Assembly (NCBI GenBank): GCA_958295665.1
Contig: OY282559.1
Coordinates: forward strand, 248,430,764 to 248,494,763
Source of the DNA: Tipula vernalis
Taxonomy: Eukaryota; Arthropoda; Insecta; Diptera; Tipulidae
Length of the DNA: 64,000 nucleotides
Direction of reading: 5' to 3'
Part shown: positions 42,748 to 55,240 of the stretch, one piece after another
Layout: each line of letters begins with the position of its first letter
Numbering within the stretch: the first letter of the stretch is position 1
Translations under genes and position numbers: made by a program
Notes under the pieces: model-generated
Database searches by the model: none
What the model saw: the letters and a program-made list of their open reading frames with translations, nothing else
What the model was told of the DNA's origin: nothing

Positions 42748-45523
42748 TCACTCACGAAAAAATTCTATAATTTCTTTTTTGAATTTAAGGAAGTTCGTTT
42801 GATATTTTATAGTTTTTGGTAGGTCATTGAATATTGTAATAACTATGTATAAAATATTACTCGATCCCATTCCGGTAGCAAAAAAGTCAACTTGGAGATG
42901 AGATCTTCTGCTAGTAGGATAATGATGTCTATCAGAAACATGGCTTAGCTCAAAATTATGTTTTATAGTGTTATTTATGATTTTGTGGATAGTTAACATC
43001 AGTTCAATATTTCCAAGAGCAGAAATACTGATAAATGATTTATAATTTCTAAATAGGAGAATTGTGGGATACAGTATTGGCAAATTATTTATGTATTTGA
43101 TGGCTCGTTTTTGTAGAACAAAGAGTTGATTAATTTTTCCACTATTCGAGCAACCACTCCAAATTGTGTTCAGATACGTGAAGTGTGAATGTATATACGA
43201 GTAATAAATCAACATCAAGGTTTTTGTGTGACAGATATTTTTTATTTTCCTGAGTGTAAATACATATGGAACTATTTTTGAAGCAACAAGGTCGATGTGG
43301 CTATCCCATTTTAATTTGGAATCAATGATCAATCCTAAATATTTGTATTTTTTTACTCTCTCGATATATTTTCCGTCGTAGATTATGTGTAGGTTCTCTA
43401 ACACGTTTTCCCCTACTTGTTTGTTTTGGAATAATATATATTTAGTTTTGTCTACGTTGAGAACTAACCGATTTTTTTAGAACCAATTGTAAATAATGTC
43501 CATATCATGCTGAATATCTAAAAACATCTGATTAAGAGAGATGCTTGCATATTTGATAACAGTATCGTCAGCGTATAACTGAATTACACCATTTAGGTTT
43601 AGTTTTGCTATATCGTTGATGAAAATAATAAAAAGTAAGGGCCCTAAGATGGATCCCTGAGGTACTCCACTTCATGTAATTTGAGCTATACCGCTTGAAT
43701 TAGATAATATCTTTTTTCTACCCTTTGGGTTCTACCAATTAAATAAGATTCAAATAGAGCTAATTGAATAGGTGATAAATCAAGTTTTTTAAGTTTTAGC
43801 AGACGTATTGAATGATTAACCATATCAAATGCTTTACGAATATCAAGAAATACACAGGCTACGTAACATTTTTTATCTATAGATCTGCTGACAAAATCTG
43901 TAAATTCTATACAGGATGCAGTAATATTAGACTTCTTTGTAAACCCAAATTGTCGATGATATTATTGGAATCCAAGAATTGTATTATTCGTTTCAGGATT
44001 GCCTTTTCTACAATTTTGGATAGTGAGTTCAAGACCGAGATGGGTCTATAATTACTTATTGCTAGTTTGCTTCCTTCCTTAAATACTGGTGTAACTTTAG
44101 CATGCTTCAATGAGGAAGGAAATATTCCGGTAGCCAATACATTGTTTGTCAGTTTGCAGATATCAAGTCTATTCCAACAGCAGAATTACTGTTTAATTCA
44201 CCTATATAAATTTTAATTTCTATTTCCGTTACTTCGAAGAATTCAAGTGGAGATTCGACAATCTAGTTAAGGTCTAAAATATACGGAGAAATTGGTGTAA
44301 AATAGGTATTAAAACGGTTAGCTATCGTATAGTTTCCTGTTATTTTATGCCCATCGATGTCTAAAGTCCAGTCACTTTGAGTGCTTTTAGTCTTTCGGTT
44401 GAATAAAATTTCGCGGATATGACCCCAGAAAACCTTTGGTTGCGACAGAGACTGTTCTAGTTTCGCGCTGTAGTAGTTTTTCTTTTTAGATTTAATGTTT
44501 TCGGAAACTTTAAATTTAAAATATTTATATTGTGCTTCGTTAAGTGGATGTTTAATTTTTAACTTAAAGAACTTCTCTCTTTTTTTTATAAGGTTAATAT
44601 TAAAGGGTATTATTTTGATTTTTAAGAACAAACTTTTTTGTTGTTTTATTGCTCACTATGAGATCAGAGATAGAATGTGACAAATCATCGAAACAATCAA
44701 AATTATTTAGATTGGGCCATGTACTGCTTCTATCTATTTCATCATAATTTAGGATATCAATTTGGTGAATTTGTTTTTTTTTTAGAAATTTTGGTAAATT
44801 GTTTTACTAGAATCATCTTATGGTATGATAGAGAAGAATCCAGATATACCATTTCGTATTCGTGATCCAGAATGTCAGTTATTATATGATCAATATAAGT
44901 AGAAATCGTATTTGACACTCTAGTCGGATACCGTGGGTCCAAGCTATTTAGAAAAGTAAACCCGGAGGATCACACTGAATCATGATATTTTTTTATGATA
45001 TTTGTACTGTCTGCTAAATTTAGATTAAAGTCTCCAATTATTATATTTTTTGGATAAGAATTGAGTAAAGGTTTGAGCTTAGCAATAAAGTTATGTGTAC
45101 TAGACTTTTGCCATCTGTAAATTGAGATCAACTGAAAATTATATTTTAGTATGCTTATAACTAAATAACTACTTCCCTCGAATTCTTCATCAAATATTAA
45201 ATTTCCGGAATATTTGGAGTGTAAATATACTATTTGCACGTTCCACCCGCCATACCACTAGTTCGGTGAGAGAAAAATAATTCATATTTCGGTATGCCAA
45301 CAAATTGTTCATCATTTTTGTTAAGCCATGTTTCCGTCAAAATGAGAGCATGAATATCATGTTGAAATGTAGTTAAGAGAAACTGGACATCATCAAATTT
45401 ATTGTGTAAGCTTCGCATATTTAAATATAGAATATTAAAAGATTCCTTATCGGTATGAATTTTTTGTAGGCTTCTACTGTATGTAATATTTGCTCCAATA
45501 TAACTGTCCTCAACAGAATGCAT
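42748..45523 (-). pseudogene. LINE C ORF2: endonuclease and reverse transcriptase
   Basis: Read right to left from the ATG at 45523, the endonuclease has NILYLNMRSLHNKFDD, LTETWLNKND and, in the next frame, IIIGDFNLNL (near 45040). The linker at 44631-44263 has KKKNYYSAKLEQ. RT has LKHAKVTPVFKEGSKLAISN at about 44100-44060, SGVPQGSILGPLLFIIFIND at about 43670-43615, an intact QLYADDTVI box at about 43580 and LGLIIDSKLKWDSHIDL at about 43310. The C-terminal frame (43404-42748) is long and ends in an FLKFKKEIIEFF tail. Several single frame breaks and stops separate these parts. The type is Jockey/CR1-like. Confidence 0.85.
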
Positions 45524-45626
45524 TATCAGCTGATTAAAAAAATAAAAAATAATTCAAGTTATAAAAGATAAACAAAAAATCAATTCAATGTGATAATAAA
45601 AAAAATTAAAAAATAAACAAACAAAT

Positions 45627-46415
45627 TATATCTGTGTTTTGTTGATGTCTTTCTGGATGTCAAGAAAACTGTTGAGTGATTTTATTGTGTAAATTTTAGA
45701 TTGATCTGCTCTTCTAACATATATGTTATTGTTTTTAACCCAAAGATATTTAAAGTTATGTGATGCCTTAAATATGGATGATGCTTTGTAAAGACTATGT
45801 TGATAAGATGTTAGATGATCTCTGAAGAAAATTTGTTGTTGTTCGTGATCTTCTATATTGTTAAGTTGATGTGTGGTTTTATTGTAGAAGAGTGGCCAAA
45901 ATGTTTTTTTTCCAAGAATTGTATTTTTGTGTCCAGTGATTTAAATTTTATGAGTATTGGTGGGGTGTTTTAATGCGCACGATTTGATTGTTCATTTGAC
46001 AGAATGTTTGCTGTGTTATTTTGTTTAGCTGGATATTTTCTTTTTGGATTTAATTGCTTGATTTCATTAACTTGATTGATAAACTCGACAACCCCGAGTT
46101 TTTCACAAATATTATGGACGGTGTTTTCGTATTTGGCATTATTTTCATTATTTTCAAGCTGAGGGAGTACAGCAATTATAAGATTACACTGGTTATTTAA
46201 TTGTAAAGGCAAATCAACCTCAGCTTTTAGTTGGTTTAATTCCCTTCTAAATTGGTTTTGCCCGGTTGAGTAACTAGTTAGTTCTGTTTTGAGTTTTTTG
46301 TTTTCTAGCTGTAATTGTTTGTTGTCTTCCTGTAATTGAAGCAGCTGTTCAAACATTCGATTTTGCGTTAGATTTATTTTTTCCAGTGTAGCAGAGATTG
46401 CATCAATTTTATTCG
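45627..46415 (-). pseudogene. LINE C ORF1: coiled coil plus FP25K-like C-terminus, 5'-truncated
   Basis: The readable frame enters from the truncated 5' edge at 46415. A strong coiled coil follows (LLQLQEDNKQLQLENKKLK, about 46350-46290). A central domain contains NLIIAVLP...NICEKLGV, and a C-terminal block has TPPILIKFKS, a frame break near 45970, then FFRDHLTS and NFKYLWVKNNNIYVRR, ending near 45627. The C-terminal pattern resembles the RNA-binding domain of many insect LINE ORF1 proteins related to baculovirus FP25K-like domains. The role is inferred to be coating the LINE RNA. About 100 bp separates its stop from the ORF2 start. Confidence 0.7.
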
Positions 46416-46650
46416 ATGAAGGTTAATGTCGGAGTAAATTATAACTTGAGAAAGTTGAATATTACACATTTTCAATAATTTACAACCACTAAATTTAAAT
46501 ATTTTTATTTAATTTTGGCTCCTAAAAGAATCAATGGATTGCCAGATAAATTGAAGGCATGTATGAACTACAACAAATTCAGTTCATGTCGGAGAGAATT
46601 TCTTCTTCATTTCTCGTGTATAAATGATCTGTTGCACTTTCAAGTTATTT
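46416..46650 (+). pseudogene. LINE E ORF2, last part
   Basis: After the second ATGAAGGT the plus-strand reading resumes with VGVNYNLRKLNI and ends with the LINE tail INGLPDKLKACMNYNKF...REFLLHF around 46540-46610. This tail type (LP-x-x-hK...F-x-x-x-hK) is usual for the C-terminus of CR1-like ORF2. It continues 41655-42564. Confidence 0.7.
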
Positions 46651-48049
46651 CGACACTGGGTGTTATGGTCCACATGTTACCTGGTAAATAAAAAATAAAT
46701 AATAATAATATTAAGCAAATTGGGCTCGAGAAATACCAGTCAAAAACATGTCACTCAAAAACGGAAAGGAGCTTCGGTCAAAAATTTCCCGTACACATTT
46801 TTTTTGACTAAAACCAGAACCTTCTAGAGTATAGAGCCATAATCTTAATGACGTATTTTTAGAAGCTTTTTTAGTGGTATAACTTTTCACTGATTTCCTT
46901 AGGAATCCATAGTAAAAATGATGTTTTTTAGCTTCAAGTTTTTCAATGAAAAAAGCAAAAATATTATAAAATGTTAATATAAAAGTTTTATACATATCTT
47001 TAAGAACAATATACACGAAGGCCATATTGGTATTAAGTAAATATTAATTGCAGAAATTTTAAAATTAAATTATTTCTAAAATATATTTTTTCGAACTTTC
47101 ATTTTGAAAAATACATCAAAGTTGGCTCTGACAAATTAAAATAATACTTGCTAAATTTATCTTTAGTTTTACTAGTGTACGTAAGATGTCTAAAATGGTT
47201 ACAGAAAAATACGAAAATAAATTATTTAATCGCCAAATTATCACACGTTTCTATATTTTGTGAATTTGTTTTGCTTTTCCTACAATTTGTGAACTTGAAA
47301 TTTCCCCAGGTGGTAATTTTTGATACGATTTTATCAAATTTTTACGGCCATCACTGCCATCTATGTAATGTATATTGACTTAATGACCAAACGAATCGTA
47401 GTAAGCTTTTATTTTAATTTGACCAGAAAGCTGTTGTTATGAATTTTTTTGTAATATTTTGGTTTAAATAAATCAATATTACAAGAAAATGAAAACGATT
47501 TACTTAAACGATATTCATTGGTATGTTGAAATTCAAACATTTATGAAAGTATTTCCGAAATCATAATTAAGAATTTGTAACGTTTTCATTTAAAAATTTG
47601 TCTTAGGAAAAAAAGTGATTTCTCATATGTTTTGTGTGTTTTAATATTAAAAGTTTCATGTTTTCCTCGTTTCTAATTCCCTTTAAAAAGCTCAGATTTT
47701 TTTGATTATGGCTCTATAAAATACAGGGTGCTCTGCTAAAACTCCTTATAAAAAGGAACTTCAGTAAAAAAAATACAAGGTTTTCGGTCAGAAAATGGTT
47801 TGACTGACATACGTTTTGTGTATTTTGTGTAGCCTGAATAGCATTCTTGAAAGGTAATTCTAGTTACAAATTTTGGGGCTGGAATACCTTTTGTTTGACT
47901 TCTTTTTTAGATTGAAATGCCTTGGTACAGCTGTATATTTTTTGTTCAGTTCATGCGCGATGCCGTGACATACTACCTTGATCAACAAGTTCCCGGAATA
48001 ACCACTGTGTGACGCTCCCATCGTTCCGATTTGAGTTCTGTTTTTTTGT
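46651..48049. other. No recognised gene; one long-range inverted pair
   Basis: Nothing protein-like is supported here; a 104-codon minus-strand frame at 47025-46711 has no motif. A 15-bp perfect inverted pair, TATAGAGCCATAATC at 46830-46844 and its complement at 47704-47718, could be the ends of an 889-bp TA-flanked MITE. Confidence 0.35.
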
Positions 48050-48767
48050 TAAGTTGGTACATCTGTTGTTGATATTCCCTCTAAATCTTAGCGTCATAGC
48101 TTGACATTTGCAAAAGTTACGTAGTCAAGAGTACATCTATCTCTGTGTGTGTTGGCGATTATTTACAATTTTAGAAATTATTTACAATTTTAGACATGAT
48201 TTGCGAGGCTGAATCCGATCCAACATTCATCAAAAGGATCATTACTGGAGACGAGACGTGGGTTTTCACCAAAAAAAACCACGTCGTTTTCAGTCAAAAA
48301 AGAAGGCAATGCTCACGGTTTTCATGGATTACAACGGTGTAGTGCATCATGAATTATTGCCAGAAGGCCAGACCGTAAACAAAGAGTATTATTTGGGCGT
48401 TATGAGACGTTTGTGTGAAGCAATTCGCCGAAAGAGACCAGAATTGTGGGCAGAAAACTCGTGGATTTTGCACCATGATAACGCACTGTCGCACAGTGCC
48501 ATCATTATTCGTAATTTTTTGACGAAAAATGCAACAAATACCATCCAACAGCCACCGAATTCACCTGATTTGGCTCCCTATGACTTCTTTCTGTTCAATG
48601 GAGTTAAAAAACCATGACGGGGAACGCGTTTCAGCAGCCGAGAGGAAATAATGGAAAAATCGCCAACACACACAGAGTAGATGTACTCTTGACTATGTAA
48701 CTTTTGCAAATGTCAAGCTATGACGCTAAGATTTAGAGGGAATATCAACAACAGATGAACCAACTTA
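48050..48767 (+). mobile_element. Mariner deletion derivative with about 109-bp TIRs
   Basis: TA lies at 48050-48051 and 48766-48767. The ends AGTTGGTACATCTGTTG... (48052-48160) and the inverted copy (48658-48765) are identical apart from about four differences. Between them is only the C-terminal part of a mariner transposase. TIRs of about 109 bp are much longer than the roughly 30 bp usual for mariners of this type. Confidence 0.88.
48195..48617 (+). pseudogene. Mariner DD34D transposase fragment
   Basis: The readable sequence starts MICEADSDPTFIKRIITGDE, holding the first catalytic Asp. A deletion and frame change follow near 48265, and the main frame continues with KAMLTVFMDYNGVVHHE, LHHDNALSH (second Asp) and SPDLAPYDFFLF (third Asp). 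Thirty-four residues separate the last two Asp, as in mariners. The N-terminal helix-turn-helix domains are missing and a stop follows at 48615-48617. It cannot bind its ends, but the long TIRs might still be recognised by a full-length relative. Confidence 0.88.
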
Positions 48768-49514
48768 ACTAAAAATAAATTAAATAAAATTTTCCTGTTT
48801 GAATATGTAGATTTAGTTTTAAAATTATTCTTAAATACGAGTAAATCGTAAACTTTGAAAATTTTTTTGGGTTACATTGGACATAAATAAGAGCAAAATC
48901 GTCATTGACTTCCCTAAAAATTTGCTGGGTATTATGTACCTTTAAAAAAGACATAACCCACAGAAAAAGGGGATAATGTCCATGAGGATTTGAGAGCTGC
49001 AGAACAACTTAAAAGTTTGTATTTTAATTAAACAAATTTATCGATTTACTAATTTGTTGTTGTCAAATTTTAATTAATTTATTGATTATAATAAAATTTA
49101 GTTTAACCAAAAAATGCAATCCTAAAAAAATGTGCTTGTAATTTTCCATTTCGGACACTCCGATATTCGCCACAAAGCATAACAATTATTTCACTTTTTA
49201 CAACAATCTTAATTCCTTTCTCTTTGTTTGACTGAATCACGTTTTCAAAAAGAATTTAAGTCAAAAATCGAAAAAGAATCCCAGTCAAAGAAGTTTTTGC
49301 GTGAATGTCTTTTTAACTTTTTATTGTACGATTTTCTGAAAAACAAGCAAGGCAGATCATCCAGAAAGTGATTGTTCAGGAACTCAGATTGCACTGACAT
49401 GTTAACATAACAATGTTAACAAACACAAGTTACAATATCACTGAAGAGACGTGAACACATGCACTAACTTTTCGCGAACCCTTAATACACATTCGTGAAC
49501 TTTCCGCCTCATTT
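48768..49514. other. No recognised gene
   Basis: AT-rich, no supported frame or repeat. Confidence 0.4.
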
Positions 49515-49985
49515 TCATTTTACAGCCCAAACTTGGTAGTCTCCTTTCGCATTATTTTACCTAAAACTTTCATCGTATGTAAACCTAGGTATTTAAGTTC
49601 TGTTGTTTCTCTAAATACAAATTGATGATCTGGAATATTGCTTTCCTCGTCGATAATTCTTTAGAGAAACGGTTGGTAATAATAAGAATGACTTGTATGA
49701 GCTTACTTTTATTTCATATTTATCTGATTATTAACAAAAAATATGCATATTGTTAATTTGAACCAGTTCTCCCGCAGTTATTTAAGTGTTTTGCTACTTG
49801 TTTAGTCAAACCCAAGAGAATTTTTTTAGGATTACTCGAAATCTGCGCCTTAATCATTTGTTTTCATCAGGCCGTTTGTAATTAATTGATTGTAGTTCTA
49901 TGAAGTTTCTGCTAAATCAAGTGCCAATTCTGGGCGCCCAATTTCCTCCTTAGTTGTGAATACTTGACTTACATGTTCAGCAAAT
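49515..49985 (-). pseudogene. Non-LTR retrotransposon scraps
   Basis: On the minus strand, IFAEHVSQVFTTKEE near 49980-49930 looks like the stretch before RT in Jockey-type ORF2. Further on, at about 49650-49520, FRETTELKYLGL resembles the RT thumb region. The intervening RT core is missing and the copy is badly decayed. Confidence 0.35.
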
Positions 49986-52893
49986 ATGTTTATGCTTTAT
50001 CTGCACCACTACCTTTATCTGCACCACTACCACTACCTTTTCATGTTCAAATAAAATCAGCCACAAGAGTTTTGTGTCTGTAGAGATGGATTGGTTTGGT
50101 GCCTTTAAAAAATTAAAATTATTAACTAATTTAACACGCAATTATTCTACAAAAACGAAGAATACAATAAATGAGATAAAAGTTCTATTTACAACTTCGA
50201 CCCAAACTTTTGAATGCTTTCAAATTTTCCACAATTTAATTATTGTTAAAAGTGTTCAATGAAATCTATAGTCAATGCATCCTGCTAACTTTTAACTGAG
50301 CATTATCGCCTGCTACCGACTACATTTTTTATTGTCAGCTGGGATGATAATAGCCATCTGCATTATCGACTTTTACATCTGGCTAACTTAAACAGGGTCG
50401 TTCATCAATAAGGCCCCATTTTTATTTTGAATTCTGTCAATCGGTTCGTTAATAGGTTCGATAATCTGCTTATGAGTGATCTATTTTCTCGATATGAAGG
50501 TGTTCTTACCGCATGGTTAGTGATACAGTCACCTCCTAAAAGAATTCCCCTACAGATTTTTGAAGTAGTTCGTAAATTGATTTCATCATCTAAATCATCG
50601 AGCACCTTAAATTGTTGATTACTTCAATGCCCTATTAATAGTTCATATAGATGACACTATAACGTTTTTATTTATTTATTATAATTATTATTTATTTATT
50701 TATAAAATACAAATGTATTATTTTATTATAACATCATTATTTATTTTCTTAGTAAATACATTTTTTAAAAATACTATCCCACGCCATTAATTATTTTTTA
50801 CTAAATCACCAATTCGATCGAAAAATGAAATTGAACTGCGCTATATATTTTTCCAATATAATAGCATATACGTGTGTGTGTCGTCGTAATTGTACAAATT
50901 CACGACGATACAAAAAGGGGAAATCTAAATATAATATAAATACCTATAATACAATAAAAAAAATTTTCGCACTAATTTAGTAAACAAAGCAATAAGGGTT
51001 CGCACACGGTTGTGCAAAATGATAATAAACATGAAACATATATTCCTCTCATTCATACAAAAAAATTAAAATTCACAATCACTGTGTTCCATTGGAAACA
51101 ATTTGCTACTGCCAAGTACTTGTGAGTAGATGTTCAATGGAACGCAAATTTTTGTGACATTAGTAAAACATAACCTCAATTTTAATAAAACTGCTAGATT
51201 TTAATAAAAAAATACGTTGATCTATTAATAATAATAAGAAATAAAACATTAAACAACAAAATAATTAAAATATTTTTACGATATAACAATTGCACGTCGT
51301 ATCATAAACATAAACAAATTTTTTTTGTTTTTAACCCTAATCGAACCAATATATTTTTGTTATGTCAGTAAATTCAAATTCTAATCAAATAATTTACGAA
51401 ATTTTGTTCAGAGAATGATTAGATGTCAAGTATGTTGTATGGAAATGTTTCAAAATAAAATACATACAAGTTTATAACTAAATTAACATTATTTTAAAAA
51501 TCGATCCATTTATCAAACGAGCCAAAAAGGCACACCTTGGTTAGATCAGGGTTAAAAAATGACGTTTCACACAACCAAAATTGGTATAGAGCCATCTATT
51601 AGAATTTTTTAAACTAAAATTTCTCTTTCGTTAATTATATGCGTAACTACTTCTAACAACTACACCATCACTTGAGCATGAGTAATTGCGAGTAGATACA
51701 AGTACTTGTGAGTAGTTTGCTAACGCCAATGGAACACGCTTAATATGAGTTGTGATTTGAATCGAAGTCGCTACAACACAAGGGCCCAACTTTCAAGCGT
51801 CGAGTGGAAGTTGCTGTTTAACAGAAATAAATATAGGTGCTGCTTGAAATTTCGTATATTGGATGACGAAAACGGTTGCTGTTGGCAGCTCGCGGTCCCG
51901 ACGCAGTTCATCAAGTGTGGATATTTGGTATAGCTTATTGCTCAAATATGATATACGTATCATTACTTAACTTCAAACAAATTTCAAAATTTTGTATAAA
52001 CACAAAAAATGTCAGATAGTCTCGAATAATCTAAAATATGTATTTCCGAATAATATCGAATAAGGATCTCAAATAATTTTGAATCTCGGTCAGCTTATTG
52101 CCTCAATTCCACTGTGAATCAAAGTTTGTCAGTAAAAATAACTTGAGATAAAAATATAAAATCGGTGGTTGTGTGAACGAGACACACAACTTAGTCAGTC
52201 AAGTTTTTACTTACAAAAAATGTGTATCTGTGTTAGTGCACTGAGGTCGAAAATAAAAAAATGTGTCAAATCGAGAACATTTTATGGCAGTCCAACTAAT
52301 ACATGTACATAAATATTGTGTACCGATGAAAAATATTTCTCGCACACGCTGATAATTTTAATTGTATGGCCTTTTTATGGGAAAGATTTTTTTTAATTTT
52401 GTATTTTATGACGGAAATAATTGGAATAAAATAATTCTGATAAGAGTATTAATAATAATCAATTTTTTAGATTATTTTGAATCGTAAAAATACTCGAATT
52501 AACACTAATTCATAATTTTTTTTAATAATTCTTGGTTATGTTTTTCTTTGCTGTCAAGATGTATCCATAAAATTTGCTATAAAAAAAACAATAACAAAAT
52601 ACTTTATCTTTGTCTCTCTGATGGATTACTTTGTTTTGTCTTCTTCCAACTTCAAGTCAGCTCAGTCAATTTTTCACAGTGGAATTGGGGCTTAACGCTA
52701 TGCAAAACCGCATGAATCGTGATTGTTTGCAAAACAAACAAAAAAAATACAAAATGCAAAGTTATTCTTGATAACTTTGTTAAGAATAATTTTGGACACC
52801 TACATAATACTGAAACATTTCGATCAATAAACCTCAAAAAAATTTCCTTCGTCCCGAAAATCATCTAGGGTCGAATTTATAGTCGTAACTATT
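49986..52893. other. Mostly unrecognised AT-rich DNA
   Basis: No coding region is supported. ATTTATTTATT-type low complexity occurs at 50665-50760. A possible TIR element at 51078-51739 is listed separately. Confidence 0.4.
51078..51739. mobile_element. Possible MITE with GTGTTCCATTGG ends
   Basis: GTGTTCCATTGG near 51081 is repeated inverted (CCAATGGAACAC) near 51728-51739. Both ends carry CAAGTACTTGTGAGTAG just inside (AAGTACTTGTGAGTAG on the left), in direct orientation. No clear target duplication is seen, so the call is tentative. Confidence 0.4.
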
Positions 52894-53134
52894 TGTTAGC
52901 GGCTGATGTATTCGTTAAGAAAACTCACAACAAAATTTAATGAAATAAATTTTGCACAATAATTACACAAAAATATTTTATTGACAAAAATTGTATATCT
53001 TAAGTTGACCCGACCAATATGAGCGCAGAGGACTGTATTAAATAATATGAATAATTTTGGTTTTAATAAAACTTTTCTTACAGATATAAAACGTCAACCG
53101 ATATACTGTGCAGGGTTTCGTGCTACCAAATATA
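52894..53134 (-). repeat. BEL 3' LTR
   Basis: It lies between TGTTAGCGGC at 52894 and the purine tract at 53135. The similarity to the right LTR is limited to its first part, so the LTRs have diverged or the right one is truncated. Confidence 0.6.
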
Positions 53135-53169
53135 CTCCCCTTCGTAAAAGATTCACAAATTTTAACTAG

Positions 53170-55240
53170 TCATCATCACCAATTGGCAGACGACAAAGGT
53201 TCGAAGGTGGAAGTTTGATAATCGATTGGTTAGTTTTGACAGTTGCTACGCGTACAACTCCATCATTGCCAATGTGCACTTCGATGACACGCCCAAATGG
53301 CCAATTGCATGGAGCAACTTTGTTGTCTTTGATCCTTTTATCAACAAAATGTCATTCAATTGTCTTCCGGTTTCGTTATTCCCAACTTCCGGTTCCGTTG
53401 TTGCCACTTAAACCTTTGCTGCAGGTTATTTAAATAATCTCGAGAATACCGCTTCCAAAATGATTGAACTATCTTTTCGTTGCCATCTCGTTAAATGAGA
53501 TTTTTTAGTATTACTGTAATCATTATCCGGAATCATTGCAGCTGTTTCCAAAATCAAAAAATGAGCCGGAGTAAGTGAGTCGATGTTATCCGTGTCTTCA
53601 TTTATTACAGCATATAGTGGTCGTGAATTCAGCATCTTTTCTATCTAAGCTAGGGCGGTGCTCATCTCCTCAAAGGTTAAGTATGAACTACTAATTACTT
53701 TAACCAAGTATGTTTTGAGCTATCGAACGGCACGCTCCTATATACCACCGAAATTTGGAGCTGCTGGAGGGATGAATGACCGCTTAATACCAATATTAAC
53801 CGCATATGTCATAACTTATTATTCGCATGCCTCTGAGTTTAGTAACCTTCGTGCAGTAAAACGTTTCAAAACTGCTAAAAATGATTCCGAAGCCACTTCG
53901 ATACGTAATGCTTTTGTGACTAAGCAATTGACAACCACCAACTCTCGGTACTCCATTTTTATCAATGAATGGTACGAGAAATACTAAACGCGAGTTTGAT
54001 TTTACCATTTTGTAACGATGTAGATGAGCAATATCATCTGAGATTTCGTTGAATTTCCTTGAATATATATAGACATTTCAGCCCTGGTAAGCCAACCAGA
54101 AAATTTCGACCTTGGATTCTTCATAGTATACATGAATTGTTTTATTCGTGCCATAATGTGGATGATTCGTGACCACTCTGATAACTTATCAAGTAATACT
54201 TGAACACAATGGACGTTCAATGTTGTGACCAAGCCGAGCACGTTATGACGCTCTTCCTCGTGTGTATCTATAACCTTTATCGGTTGCGGCCAATGATTTT
54301 TACTCTCGTTTAGCCACTTTAGTCGATTTTGACGGAGATCCTCCTGGATGGTAAGTCTGCTGGATTATCCGCATTCTTTATATGCCTCCAAATATTTCTA
54401 ACGTATGTTTTCCATTTTCGCGGCGGTTCATGCAACCATGACAAAACTACAGTTGAGTCGGTCCAGAGATTTAATGAAGCGGTTTCTAGCCCATATGATT
54501 CATATACGCTTACCACCAGCTTCGCCAATAAATGCGATCCGCATAGTTCCAAACGCGGAATACTTATTTGTTGGATTGGTGCTATTTTGGATTTACTTAT
54601 AGCAAATTAGTTCTTACATGTCTTCTTAAACGGCCGCTGCATATGCATTTTCACTAGCATCGCAGAATCTCTAGCGGTGAATTCAGGTGGCATATAAATC
54701 TTGGAACCTTTACTTCCTTGATAGTTTCAAATTGAGTTTTGATTGCATACTTGAAGTACTTGAGAAATAACACTATCATGTGAGATTTTAATTGATCTAC
54801 TTACTTAAATCCGTTAACGACGCTAAATTCGACTTCCATTTTCTCAACACAAACCCCCTTGTTTCAATACGAAATCGATTTAATTTTTTATTTTTAAAAA
54901 AACGCCACAGTATTCGTTGATACTGGGTTTGTGTAGGCTCGAGCAATATTTGTCGATACATTCCAAACTTTAATAAAATTGTGGAGAGTGTAGATGGCAC
55001 AGTTAGTCCAACCTGGAGCTTGTTATTTAAGGAGATGCCACTTGATGACACGCATGAACAGTCAAATACCACAAGTAGTTTAGTAGTATCACTACTTGTC
55101 TTCCAAACACTGTGGTGTCATATTCTAATTATGTGATTTAGATCGATGTACTCCTTCATGAATATGCGATACAATTGCTCAAATTCTCATTAGAATTCAT
55201 CTTACGTACCATTGTGATCAATCGCCGTTTTGCCATGTGG
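53170..55240 (-). pseudogene. BEL pol remnant: RT, RNase H, integrase
   Basis: Read right to left: an RT piece with KFGMYRQILLEPTQTQYQRI (about 54970-54910), then RNase H-like MELCGSHLLAKLV and LWTDSTVVLSWLHEPPRKWK (54552-54430) and NPADLPSR. The integrase zinc region has FIDKNGVPRVGG (about 53960). The integrase C-terminal part has MLNSRPLYAV, SLTPAHFLI and LTRWQR (53635-53470). The basic tail has WPFGRVIEVHIGNDGVVRVATV (about 53310-53240). This order and wording are diagnostic of BEL/Pao. Deletions and frame breaks separate all blocks. Confidence 0.88.

Larger units (their letters stand above)
42557..46423 (-). mobile_element. Non-LTR retrotransposon inserted in LINE E (LINE C)
   Basis: The element spans 42566-46415. 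Its 3' end is a run of 16 T on the plus strand (poly(A) on its own strand) at 42566-42581. ATGAAGGT flanks it at 42557-42564 and 46416-46423, an 8-bp target duplication. It is 5'-truncated inside ORF1. Deleting it rejoins the reading of the plus-strand LINE E across the site, which confirms the borders. It is younger than LINE E, because its ORFs are less decayed. Confidence 0.9.

Noticed and set aside
46711..47025. 104-codon minus-strand frame
   Set aside because: Low-complexity composition, no motif, and it overlaps one arm of the possible MITE.
50405..50618. Overlapping frames of about 63-66 codons on both strands
   Set aside because: The open frames mirror each other on both strands and show no family signal. 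At most a LINE scrap that I cannot support.
53215..53433. Plus-strand frames over the BEL integrase tail
   Set aside because: Shadows of the minus-strand integrase sequence, which has clear BEL/Pao motifs.
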